A DNA stretch of 64,000 nucleotides from G963665925 sp963676345 (GTDB lineage: Bacteria; Bacillota; Clostridia; Peptostreptococcales; Acidaminobacteraceae), in the NCBI GenBank assembly GCA_963676345.2, contig CAXXTS010000002.1:186001-250000 (forward strand), given 5' to 3'. The notes below the pieces were generated by a model. That model saw only the letters and a program-made list of their open reading frames with translations. It had not been told where the DNA came from and ran no database searches. A program made the position numbers and the translations under genes. Of this stretch, positions 35,194 to 42,858 are shown one piece after another (the stretch's first letter is position 1; every line of letters begins with the position of its first letter).

Positions 35194-36457
35194 CTTTTAC
35201 AACCTCCTGAATTACTTCGACACTAATAACTGCATTGGTATTTGGAAGCTTATCTACTGGAACTTTCAGGCTTTCCATTTCACCAGGTGCCATATGTCTT
35301 CTCTTTTTAGTCATAATGGTCTCACCGTCAGCTTTAACCACAAGTTCTGCGTTATGATAGACATTGCCAACTCGCATAAAGAGTGTCACATCTTTTTCAA
35401 GATTTGTTTTACGGATTACATGCGGTACAATATAGTTCACACCTTCACCAGCTTCAGTTGATTGAACCGGACCTTCATTTTTAATTTGACCCAGTACATA
35501 CCTAGCTGCATTTTCTCCAGCACGTCGACTCTCAGCTGTAACAAAGTCTACGAGGTCATGTACATGAACCACATTCCCACTAGCAAATATGCCTGGGACA
35601 GATGTTTCCATAGCTTCATTAACAATTGGGCCACTTGTTACCCTGTCAATTTCAATACCAGCGCTTCTGCTCAGCTCATTTTCAGGAATCAGACCTACAG
35701 ACAAGAGCAATGTGTCACACTCATATTCCTTCGAAGTGCCTTCAATCGGTTTAAGGTTCGAGTCAACCTGTGTAATGACAACACCTTCAACACGGTCTTT
35801 TCCTTTGATTTCTGAAACGGTATGAGAAAGCATCAGAGGGATTTTAAAATCATCAAGACACTGTACAATGTTTCTTGTTAGACCACCTGAAAATGGCATC
35901 AATTCAGCAACAGCCAGAACTTTCGCGCCTTCAAGCGTCATACGTCTTGCCATAATCAGTCCAATATCACCTGACCCAAGAATAACAACACGTTTACCAA
36001 CCATATAACCTTCCATATTGATGTATCTTTGAGCTGTTCCAGCATTCATTACACCTGCTGGACGCGTACCAGGAATTGCTATTGCACCCCTTGTACGTTC
36101 TCTACATCCCATGGCTAAAATAACCGCTTTGGCCTGGATGGTCATCATGCCATCTGTTGTATTCATTGCTTTTACAACTTTATTAGCATCAATATCTGTT
36201 ACCATGGTATCCAACTTATACTCGATGCCCATTTCGCGCAGTTCATCTATAAAGCGCTCCGCATATTCAGGACCTGTCAATTCTTCCTTAAATACGTGCA
36301 ATCCAAAACCGTTATGGATACACTGCATTAGAATACCGCCAAGCTCTCTATCTCTTTCGATTACCAAAATATTCTTTACGCCGTTCTTTTTTGCTTCAAT
36401 GGCTGCTGCAAGACCTGCTGGACCGCCACCGATTACAACGATATCTACTTGTTTCAT
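35177..36457 (-). CDS. FAD-dependent oxidoreductase, GlpB-like partner of glycerol-3-phosphate dehydrogenase
   Basis: A 426-residue pyridine-nucleotide-disulphide-type flavoprotein: FAD motif IGGGPAGLAAAIEAKK (residues 8-23), second dinucleotide motif ILGSGDIGLIMARRM, and GIFASGNVVHVHDLVDFV near residue 290. It would accept electrons from the upstream GlpA/O-like subunit and pass them to NAD or a quinone/ferredoxin through DUF1667. AGGAGG precedes the ATG, 12 bases after the previous stop. Confidence 0.85.
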   Translation of the reverse strand: MKQVDIVVIGGGPAGLAAAIEAKKNGVKNILVIERDRELGGILMQCIHNGFGLHVFKEELTGPEYAERFIDELREMGIEYKLDTMVTDIDANKVVKAMNTTDGMMTIQAKAVILAMGCRERTRGAIAIPGTRPAGVMNAGTAQRYINMEGYMVGKRVVILGSGDIGLIMARRMTLEGAKVLAVAELMPFSGGLTRNIVQCLDDFKIPLMLSHTVSEIKGKDRVEGVVITQVDSNLKPIEGTSKEYECDTLLLSVGLIPENELSRSAGIEIDRVTSGPIVNEAMETSVPGIFASGNVVHVHDLVDFVTAESRRAGENAARYVLGQIKNEGPVQSTEAGEGVNYIVPHVIRKTNLEKDVTLFMRVGNVYHNAELVVKADGETIMTKKRRHMAPGEMESLKVPVDKLPNTNAVISVEVIQEVVKDEKAS

Positions 36458-36469
36458 GACTTCCCCTCC

Positions 36470-37912
36470 TTAGGCCTTTGTTTCACCAATGAGAACATTT
36501 GAATGTTTGCCTTCATGTTGAATTTCTGTTGGTTCCAGTCCCAGTTCTCTTGAAAGAATTTCAAGAACCCTCGGGCCACAGAAACCGCCTTGACAGCGTC
36601 CAGCACCTGGTCTTACACGACGCTTAATGCCGTTAATGGTTCTGCCTCCTGCTGCGCGGTGAATTGCGTCTACAATTTCGCCTTCAGAAATCATTTCACA
36701 TCTGCAAATGATGCGTCCATACCGTGGGTCTTTCTCAATAAGTACTTGTTTCTCTGCATCTGTCAGATGTTCCATTTTAATTCTTGGTCGTCTAATTGGA
36801 TTAAAATCTGCTTTTGGCTCTACTGTGCCCATTGCTTCTACTATCGCTTCTTTGACACGTTCTGCGATAGCTGGTGCTGAGGAGAGGCCTGGCGACTTAA
36901 TACCGGCAACATTATAAAAACCTTCAACACTTGCAGACCAGTCAATAATAAAATCACCTGTATCTGGCTCTGCTCTTAGTCCAGAGAACTCTGTGATTTG
37001 TTCTCTAAACGGCACTTTGTTTGTAAGTCTCGATACAAGCTCACGAACGTGCTGCAGTCTGTCTGCAGTTGTTTCTACCGCTTCCTTGTCTTCCATACCT
37101 AAGTCCTGTGAGTCGGGGCCAACCAAAATGTTACCGTCAACCGTTGGTACTACAAGGGTACCTTTACCCATTTTTGTTGGGCATGGGAATACGACATGGT
37201 TTACGAATCCGTCAGTCGTTTTGTCAAGCAGGAAGTACTGTCCGCGTCTTGGATGAATCTTGAACTCAGGTGTTTCAGCCACCATATTGTGTATTTGATC
37301 TGCATATACACCTGCACAGTTGATTACAAATCGTGCCTTAACCTGGTCTGCATCACTATTTATTTCAAACCCACCCTCAATTTTATTGATGGACTTAACT
37401 TCATAATTCAATTTTAACGCCGCACCATTTTCGCAAGCGTTTTCAGCGTAGGCAATAGCCAGTTCCCACGGCTCTGTGATACCCGCCGACGGTGCATAGA
37501 GTGCACCTCTAACTCCCGGGTTCAGATTTGGTTCTTTTTCATAAACAGCCCTGCTATCAATTATTTCAAGGCCTGGAATGCCAAGCTTCTTCCCATTTTC
37601 AAGGAGCCCTTCAATGGTTTCCATATCTTCATCTGTGAACGCCACAACCAGCGATCCAATGCGCTCAAATGGCACATCCAGCTCTTTACAGACATCACCA
37701 TACATGGCATTGCCTCTCGCGTTCATCATCCCCTTCATAGAGGTTGCAGAAGCATCATAGCCTGCATGTACTATTGCACTATTTGCCTTTGTTGTCCCGC
37801 AGGAAACATCGTTATCTCTTTCAAGCATTACAATAGACATGTTGTAACGGCTTAACTCCCGTGTCACGGCTGCACCAATGACACCTGCTCCAATGACTGC
37901 TACATCATACAT
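36470..37912 (-). CDS. Glycerol-3-phosphate dehydrogenase-like FAD protein with BFD-type [2Fe-2S] domain
   Basis: A 480-residue DAO-type flavoprotein. It opens DVAVIGAGVIGAAVTREL, has RRGQYFLLDK and SGLRAEPDTGDF, and a C-terminal [2Fe-2S]-binding domain (residues 400-465) with CRCEMISEGEIVDAI and CQGGFC. In glycerol clusters this gene is the GlpA/GlpO-like subunit oxidising glycerol-3-phosphate to dihydroxyacetone phosphate. The related L-2-hydroxyglutarate oxidases share the fold; the adjacent glpK favours glycerol-3-phosphate. Confidence 0.88.
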   Translation of the reverse strand: MYDVAVIGAGVIGAAVTRELSRYNMSIVMLERDNDVSCGTTKANSAIVHAGYDASATSMKGMMNARGNAMYGDVCKELDVPFERIGSLVVAFTDEDMETIEGLLENGKKLGIPGLEIIDSRAVYEKEPNLNPGVRGALYAPSAGITEPWELAIAYAENACENGAALKLNYEVKSINKIEGGFEINSDADQVKARFVINCAGVYADQIHNMVAETPEFKIHPRRGQYFLLDKTTDGFVNHVVFPCPTKMGKGTLVVPTVDGNILVGPDSQDLGMEDKEAVETTADRLQHVRELVSRLTNKVPFREQITEFSGLRAEPDTGDFIIDWSASVEGFYNVAGIKSPGLSSAPAIAERVKEAIVEAMGTVEPKADFNPIRRPRIKMEHLTDAEKQVLIEKDPRYGRIICRCEMISEGEIVDAIHRAAGGRTINGIKRRVRPGAGRCQGGFCGPRVLEILSRELGLEPTEIQHEGKHSNVLIGETKA

Positions 37913-37998
37913 GGACTCTATTCCTCCTAATCATTTAACAGCTCACACACAAAATCTGTAATATGATCTATCTCAACTTTGCTAACATAAAGCACTTT

Positions 37999-38017
37999 GT
38001 GAAATCATGAATTTCAC
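37999..38017. promoter_or_regulatory. Short palindrome, possible operator upstream of the GlpA/O-like gene
   Basis: GTGAAAT-CATGA-ATTTCAC is a 7-bp perfect inverted repeat about 90 bases upstream of the flavoprotein start, in the 256-base gap after glpK. It could be an operator or a GlpP-related leader structure. No promoter stands out nearby. Confidence 0.3.
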
Positions 38018-38049
38018 CTGTCATATTTCCCCATTTTTTGATATTAAAA

Positions 38050-38100
38050 AGAGCCACAGCAAACTCAGCCTGCTCCCGCAGACGAGTTTGTTGTGGCTCT
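38050..38100 (-). terminator. Terminator or attenuator between glpK and the GlpA/O-like gene
   Basis: A 17-bp stem with one G-U pair (38050-38066 with 38084-38100) contains a small CTGC-GGGA-GCAG stem in its loop and is followed on the minus strand by TTTTTAATATC. It lies 69 bases beyond glpK. Since GlpP antiterminates a leader terminator ahead of glpD in Bacillus, this is a candidate GlpP-controlled site. Confidence 0.65.
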
Positions 38101-38168
38101 CATACTCTTGCCAATCATTTTAAATTGTTACATATAGTATATTACAACTTTGTTGATTTTACAAATTC

Positions 38169-39665
38169 TTAAGCTTCCCACTCTTTAGCTCTGTCAACAG
38201 CACGTTTCCAGCCGTTATACAGTTCTTCACGCTTAACTTGTGGAATTTCATTCTTGAATGTTCTATCTACTGCCCAGTTCTTTGCAATTTCTTCCTTAGA
38301 AGTCCAGAAGTCAACCGCTAGACCTGCCAGGTAAGCTGCACCCAAAGCAGTTGTTTCAGCTACAACAGGACGTGCAACATCAACACCAAGAACATCTGAC
38401 TGGAACTGCATCAAGAAGTTATTAGCAGTTGCGCCGCCGTCAACCTTAAGTTCGCTAAGCTCAATGCCTGAATCTGCTTGCATTGCATCGATTACGTCGC
38501 GCGTTTGGTATGCGATAGACTCAAGTGTAGCACGGATGATGTGGTTTTTATTTGCACCACGTGTTAGACCTACCATAGTACCACGTGCATACATATCCCA
38601 GTATGGTGCGCCAAGACCAGCAAAAGCAGGTACAACGTAGACGCCATTTGTATCGTCTACTTTTGAAGCAAAGTACTCTGAGTCAGCAGCATCTGTGATC
38701 AGTTTCAACTCATCACGTAGCCATTGTACAGAAGCACCTGCAATAAAGATTGAACCTTCAAGTGCATATTCAACTTTACCGTCAAGACCCCAAGCAATTG
38801 TAGTCAGTAGACCATTCTTAGAAGGAACCATTTTTTCACCTGTATTCATAAGCATGAAACAGCCAGTTCCGTAAGTGTTTTTAACCATACCTTCATCGTA
38901 GCATGCTTGACCAAATAGTGCTGCCTGCTGGTCACCTGCAATACCTGCTATTGGAATCTGAGCACCGCCAAATGTAGCAGGATCAGTAACGCCGTATACT
39001 TCTGAAGAAGGCTTAACTTCTGGAAGCATTGATGCAGGTACATCCATGATTTCAAGAATCTTGTCGTCCCACTTCAAATCTTTTATGTTATATAGCATTG
39101 TTCTAGATGCATTTGTATAATCTGTAACGTGCTGAGCACCGCGTGTCAGATTCCAAACAAGCCATGAATCTACTGTACCAAAGATCAGATCTCCAGCTTC
39201 AGCTTTCTCACGCGCACCTTCAACATTATCTAATATCCACTTAACTTTTGTTCCTGAGAAGTATGCATCTACAACAAGGCCTGTGTTTTCTCTTATGTAG
39301 TCTTCGTGTCCACCAGCTTTGATATCATCACAGATACCTGCAGTACGACGGCATTGCCACACAATAGCGTTATAAACAGGTTTGCCAGTGTTCTTGTCCC
39401 AAACTACTGTTGTTTCACGCTGATTTGTAATACCAATTGCAGCGATTTCTTGTGGAGAGACACCTGCTGTTTCCAGTACTTCTCGAGCAACACCAGACTG
39501 TGTTCCCCAGATTTCCATAGGATCATGCTCAACCCAACCAGCTTTTGGATAAAACTGAGTAAATTCCTTTTGCGCTGTTTTAATAATATTACCAGACTTA
39601 TCAAAGATAATTGCTCTTGAGCTTGTAGTTCCCTGGTCAAGTGCCAAGATGTATTTCTTTTCCAC
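38169..39665 (-). CDS. glpK: Glycerol kinase
   Basis: A 498-residue FGGY kinase of standard length: LALDQGTTSSRAIIFDK (phosphate 1), GWVEHDPMEIW, GITNQRETTVVWDK, TYGTGCFMLMNTG, and VDGGATANNFLMQFQSDVLG near residue 400. It phosphorylates glycerol to sn-glycerol-3-phosphate, the substrate of the downstream flavoproteins. AGGAGG lies before the ATG. It follows two small transporter genes on the same strand. Confidence 0.97.
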   Translation of the reverse strand: MEKKYILALDQGTTSSRAIIFDKSGNIIKTAQKEFTQFYPKAGWVEHDPMEIWGTQSGVAREVLETAGVSPQEIAAIGITNQRETTVVWDKNTGKPVYNAIVWQCRRTAGICDDIKAGGHEDYIRENTGLVVDAYFSGTKVKWILDNVEGAREKAEAGDLIFGTVDSWLVWNLTRGAQHVTDYTNASRTMLYNIKDLKWDDKILEIMDVPASMLPEVKPSSEVYGVTDPATFGGAQIPIAGIAGDQQAALFGQACYDEGMVKNTYGTGCFMLMNTGEKMVPSKNGLLTTIAWGLDGKVEYALEGSIFIAGASVQWLRDELKLITDAADSEYFASKVDDTNGVYVVPAFAGLGAPYWDMYARGTMVGLTRGANKNHIIRATLESIAYQTRDVIDAMQADSGIELSELKVDGGATANNFLMQFQSDVLGVDVARPVVAETTALGAAYLAGLAVDFWTSKEEIAKNWAVDRTFKNEIPQVKREELYNGWKRAVDRAKEWEA

Positions 39666-39708
39666 TTTGCATGCCTCCTATAATATTCTTCTCATTTGTT
39701 TATAAAGA

Positions 39709-39725
39709 GGGCAGGACATCTGCCC
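39709..39725 (-). other. Small hairpin in the glpK leader
   Basis: GGGCAG-ATGTC-CTGCCC on the minus strand, followed by TCTTTATAAAC, lies between the second transporter gene and glpK. It could be a processing site, a weak terminator adjusting glpK level, or a GlpP target. The U tract is poor. Confidence 0.35.
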
Positions 39726-39773
39726 CTTATGCTGTCAATAGTTTAAACTGTTTCTATCTGATTATCGTTTATC

Positions 39774-40106
39774 TTATAGACAAGATAGAATGAATCCGCC
39801 AAGTGTTCCGCCAACAAGAGCAAAGAATACATTGACAAGACCTTTGGAAAGATTGTCGCCAGATAATGCCGATGCAACAAATAACCCGATTGAAGCTGCA
39901 AATGCCATATCAACCCAAGCTGGACCCGATTGGAAAATCAGTCCAACACCATGGTTTAATGTCCAAGCAGTACCTACAATAAAGCCTGCTGCCATCCATC
40001 CGCCGATAGCACCCCAAGCATCACACATTGGGCCCCAAAGTAAACGAATTAGGAATGGAAAGATGAATCCACCTGCAAAAGTTGTAATCATTGCGTTAAC
40101 TGCCAT
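39774..40106 (-). CDS. Putative glycerol transporter subunit (Lin0368-like small membrane protein)
   Basis: A 110-residue protein of three or four hydrophobic segments rich in Gly and Trp (LLWGPMCDAWGAIGGWMAAG, ALVGGTLGGFIL). It lies four bases behind a similar 128-residue protein, between glpP and glpK where other bacteria have glpF. From memory, Listeria and relatives carry such pairs (Lin0367/Lin0368 families) as a supposed two-subunit glycerol transporter. The transport role is inferred from position. Confidence 0.65.
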   Translation of the reverse strand: MAVNAMITTFAGGFIFPFLIRLLWGPMCDAWGAIGGWMAAGFIVGTAWTLNHGVGLIFQSGPAWVDMAFAASIGLFVASALSGDNLSKGLVNVFFALVGGTLGGFILSCL

Positions 40107-40110
40107 TGTA

Positions 40111-40497
40111 TTATGCCCCCTTCGCTTCTACTGTTACTTCTTCTTCTGCTTTATTAGCTGCCAGCATTTTTTCAAGCTGATAAGCCATAAATCCGCCAGT
40201 TGCGCCGCCCAGAAGAACGACTAGAAGTGTTGGAAGGGAAGCTGCACCTGCTGAAGCGCCACCTTCGAAGACACCACGCATAAAGCCTGCCATGCCGATA
40301 CCCGTTGCCATGTCGACAAAAGCACCGTCATTGTTGATGATTCCAACCCAGTGATTCATAAACCACATTGTACCGATGATTGCAAATCCTGCGAACCAGC
40401 CGCCACCGATTCCGTAAGCGCCTGCAAATGCCCCCCAAACGCTCATTACAAACATACCTGCGATAGCCGTACCAATAATTGTCCCTACATGCTTCAA
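40111..40497 (-). CDS. Putative glycerol transporter subunit (small Gly/Trp-rich membrane protein)
   Basis: A 128-residue protein with about four membrane segments (VWGAFAGAYGIGGGWFAGFAII, WFMNHWVGII, GATGGFMAYQL) and a charged, Glu-rich cytosolic tail. It shares the GAxGG-W-xAG pattern with the next protein, suggesting a duplicated pair. It starts 14 bases after glpP, so it belongs to the sigma-54-driven transcript. It replaces glpF in this cluster. Confidence 0.65.
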   Translation of the reverse strand: MKHVGTIIGTAIAGMFVMSVWGAFAGAYGIGGGWFAGFAIIGTMWFMNHWVGIINNDGAFVDMATGIGMAGFMRGVFEGGASAGAASLPTLLVVLLGGATGGFMAYQLEKMLAANKAEEEVTVEAKGA

Positions 40498-40511
40498 ATT
40501 CTACACCTCCG

Positions 40512-41078
40512 TTAGAGTTCCCATACCTCTGGTGCACTTGTCGATATCCCCATCGCACCTGCATTCAGACTTTGGATTACATCATCCTTGTCCTTGATCA
40601 GCCCCCCCGCAATAATTGGCTTATCACTACTTAAGACAATTTCGCGTGTAACTTTATGCATGACGCCTGGTAATATCTCAACCGCATCCGGGTTATGGGT
40701 TTTGATAGATTGAATACCGGTGTCAAGACTCAGCGAGTCGAGTAAAAACAGTCGTTGTACAGTGACCACCTTCATTTTTTTTGCAGCTTTAATCAAATGA
40801 CCCTTAGTAGTAATAATACCATCAGGCTGTACTTTTTCGCATATGTAGCGAAGGCCTACAGCATCTGCGGTGATCCCTTCAATGAGATCAATATGGACAA
40901 ACGCTTTCTTTCTACGCTTATGAATGCGCTCTACCATATCCTTAAGATTGAAGACATCTCCCGTGAGTAAAAAAATAATTTCGACACTGGACTGAAGTGC
41001 TTCATCCAATTTATCGACTGATTTAATGGCTGCAATAATCGGGTATTCCACCAAACACTGTGTTAACAAATTTCCCAC
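40512..41078 (-). CDS. glpP: Glycerol uptake operon antiterminator
   Basis: A 188-residue TIM-barrel-like protein of the GlpP family: PIIAAIKSVDKLDEAL, VHIDLIEGITADAVGLRYI, DGIITTKGHLIKAAKKM, VEILPGVMHKV and GGLIKDKDDVIQSLNAGAMGIST. In Bacillus, GlpP with glycerol-3-phosphate binds the glpD leader and prevents termination. The start is GTG at 41078, with AGGAGG upstream; the in-frame ATG at 41108 lies upstream of that site and between the promoter and the ribosome binding site, so it is rejected. Confidence 0.93.
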   Translation of the reverse strand: MGNLLTQCLVEYPIIAAIKSVDKLDEALQSSVEIIFLLTGDVFNLKDMVERIHKRRKKAFVHIDLIEGITADAVGLRYICEKVQPDGIITTKGHLIKAAKKMKVVTVQRLFLLDSLSLDTGIQSIKTHNPDAVEILPGVMHKVTREIVLSSDKPIIAGGLIKDKDDVIQSLNAGAMGISTSAPEVWEL

Positions 41079-41103
41079 TGAATCTCCTCCTGCCTTTTTA
41101 TAA

Positions 41104-41119
41104 AGCAATTAGCGTGCCA
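41104..41119 (-). promoter_or_regulatory. Sigma-54 (-24/-12) promoter of the glycerol operon
   Basis: On the minus strand TGGCACG (41119-41113), four bases and TTGCT (41108-41104) reproduce the sigma-54 consensus, with GG and GC exactly ten bases apart. Transcription would start near 41093, giving a leader of only about 15 bases before glpP. The sigma-54 activator at 33400-34797 is the obvious partner. Confidence 0.85.
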
Positions 41120-41180
41120 ACTTCCACACACCGCTATTATCCCGGTTTTTTGTAGCCTCAAAAGGTTTTCCTGATAGTTA

Positions 41181-41220
41181 TTACCAACGAATATTCTGAA
41201 AATTCACCCTCAGTTGGTAA
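41181..41220. promoter_or_regulatory. Inverted repeat, candidate activator (enhancer) site
   Basis: TTACCAAC (41181-41188) and GTTGGTAA (41213-41220) form a perfect 8-bp inverted repeat with 24 bases between. It lies roughly 60-100 bases upstream of the -24 element, the usual distance for binding of a sigma-54 activator with IHF- or DNA-looping. Confidence 0.5.
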
Positions 41221-41327
41221 ATTGTATCAAGTAGACCGTTTTTTTGAGCGCCTATTCTTATTTTACCATAGACTAATCACATCTTTTTAATCGTTAAACA
41301 ATTGATCATAATTAAATCATTTTTCAG

Positions 41328-41356
41328 TTGCTATTTTCAGCCCTAGACCTTATAAT
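41328..41356 (+). promoter_or_regulatory. SigA-type promoter of the MATE transporter
   Basis: TTGCTA (41328-41333), a 17-base spacer and consensus TATAAT (41351-41356) lie 74 bases before the MATE start. The leader contains a small ACAAG-TGTT-CTTGT hairpin. The 352-base gap 41079-41430 thus holds two divergent promoters and the inverted repeat. Confidence 0.65.
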
Positions 41357-41430
41357 TAAGCGTACGTAAAAATTATTTTAACGAACAAGTGTTCTTGTAC
41401 GTTTGTCTCTTTACAGTTAAGGGGTACCAC

Positions 41431-42780
41431 ATGATAAATAAATTTATGAATAAACGCACACTTGTCTTAAGTATTTTGACAATGGCCATGCCTGCCATTG
41501 TTGAAATGGCTCTGAACACACTTCTTGGTATAGCAGATACCATTATGATCAGCAGGTTCATCGGCGAATCTGGACTGGCTGCATCTGGATTTGCAAATAG
41601 CATAATGTATACACTCATTTTCGTGTTTACATCTTTTAATACTGGTGCAACCGCACTGGTCTCAAGAAGCTTTGGCGAGCGCAATTTTGAGCGACTCAAT
41701 CAAGCGGGCAGTCAAACCGTACTTCTTAATGGCATACTCGGAATTATTATTATGACCCTGTCTCTTCTTTTTATAGATGAGATATTTATGATATTTGATA
41801 CAACACCAGAAGTAGCACAGATGATTCATGATTACTTCTCCATTATTGCCTATGGTATGCTTGCCATGTTCCTTTCTTTCTCTTTCGCTTCCATTTTAAG
41901 AGGTGCTGGAGATACGGTAACACCCATGGTTATAACTGGCGTTGCCAACATCCTTAACATCATTGGGAACTATGTTCTCATTAAAGGTATTTGGATTTTC
42001 CCTGAGATGGGGATTGCAGGCGCAGCTCTTTCTACTACCCTTTCACGCATTTTGGCGGTTATCGCATATGCGGTCATATGTTTCAGAACACATAGGCTCG
42101 TAGCACTACGCCTGCACTTAATGGCCTTTAAGAAAGATATTCTTAAACCACTCATACGAATCAGCTTACCCGGCGCAATGGAACAAGGACTCATGCAAAC
42201 GGCTTTTCTTGTCATTGGAATTTTCATTTCTAAGCTCAGCACAACCTCAGAAGCAGCTTTTCGGATTCTCCTTAATATTGAATCCATTTCATTTATGCCT
42301 GCTGTTGGGATCTCCATTGCGGCTGCAACGCTGGTAGGGAAATCACTCGGCGAAGAGAACAAGGAAAAAGCCATTGAAATTGGAACGGTTTCTTATGCTC
42401 TAGCTGTAAGCTGGGGTGTTCTTGCCGGCCTGATTTTCATTGCGCTTAGAAAGCCAATTTTACATATTTTCACAACCGACCCTGCTGTTATTGAAGCTTC
42501 CATGTTCACCATGTTGCTTATAGCATTTAACCAGCCGCTTCTCAACTTTATGATCGGTATATCCGGCGCACTTCGCGGCGCTGGTGATACAAAAAATGTA
42601 ATGGTGATTACCATTCTCAGACTCTGGCTTATTTTTGTTCCATTCTCATACCTGACCATTATCTGGTTTGATCTTGGTGTGTCAGGCATCTGGATTTCTG
42701 AAATTATGTCATTCTTAATCTTCTGCATCGTCATTCTCAGACGATTCAATGGCAAAAAATGGACAAATATTCGCATATAA
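41431..42780 (+). CDS. MATE family efflux transporter
   Basis: A 449-residue, 12-helix transporter with two MATE halves; ILTMAMPAIVEMALNTLLGIADT in the first helix pair, FASILRGAGDTVTPM near residue 155, and the mirrored GISGALRGAGDTKNVM near residue 375. It exports drugs or metabolites with Na+ or H+. AAGGGG lies before the ATG at 41431; the earlier frame start at 41389 lacks a site. Confidence 0.93.
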   Translation: MINKFMNKRTLVLSILTMAMPAIVEMALNTLLGIADTIMISRFIGESGLAASGFANSIMYTLIFVFTSFNTGATALVSRSFGERNFERLNQAGSQTVLLNGILGIIIMTLSLLFIDEIFMIFDTTPEVAQMIHDYFSIIAYGMLAMFLSFSFASILRGAGDTVTPMVITGVANILNIIGNYVLIKGIWIFPEMGIAGAALSTTLSRILAVIAYAVICFRTHRLVALRLHLMAFKKDILKPLIRISLPGAMEQGLMQTAFLVIGIFISKLSTTSEAAFRILLNIESISFMPAVGISIAAATLVGKSLGEENKEKAIEIGTVSYALAVSWGVLAGLIFIALRKPILHIFTTDPAVIEASMFTMLLIAFNQPLLNFMIGISGALRGAGDTKNVMVITILRLWLIFVPFSYLTIIWFDLGVSGIWISEIMSFLIFCIVILRRFNGKKWTNIRI

Positions 42781-42858
42781 TGCTTTTTTTAATCCTTTCT
42801 ACACACGGTGGACACATCTTTTGCTTACAATCAATTCGATGTTTGAAAGGAGTTTCAA

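Noticed and set aside
41079..41180. GlpP-type antitermination leader before glpP
   Set aside because: The sigma-54 start would leave only about 15 bases of leader, and no hairpin followed by a U-run is present.
41373..42776. Minus-strand frames of 108-134 codons across the MATE gene
   Set aside because: They are shadows of a well-supported 12-helix transporter on the plus strand.
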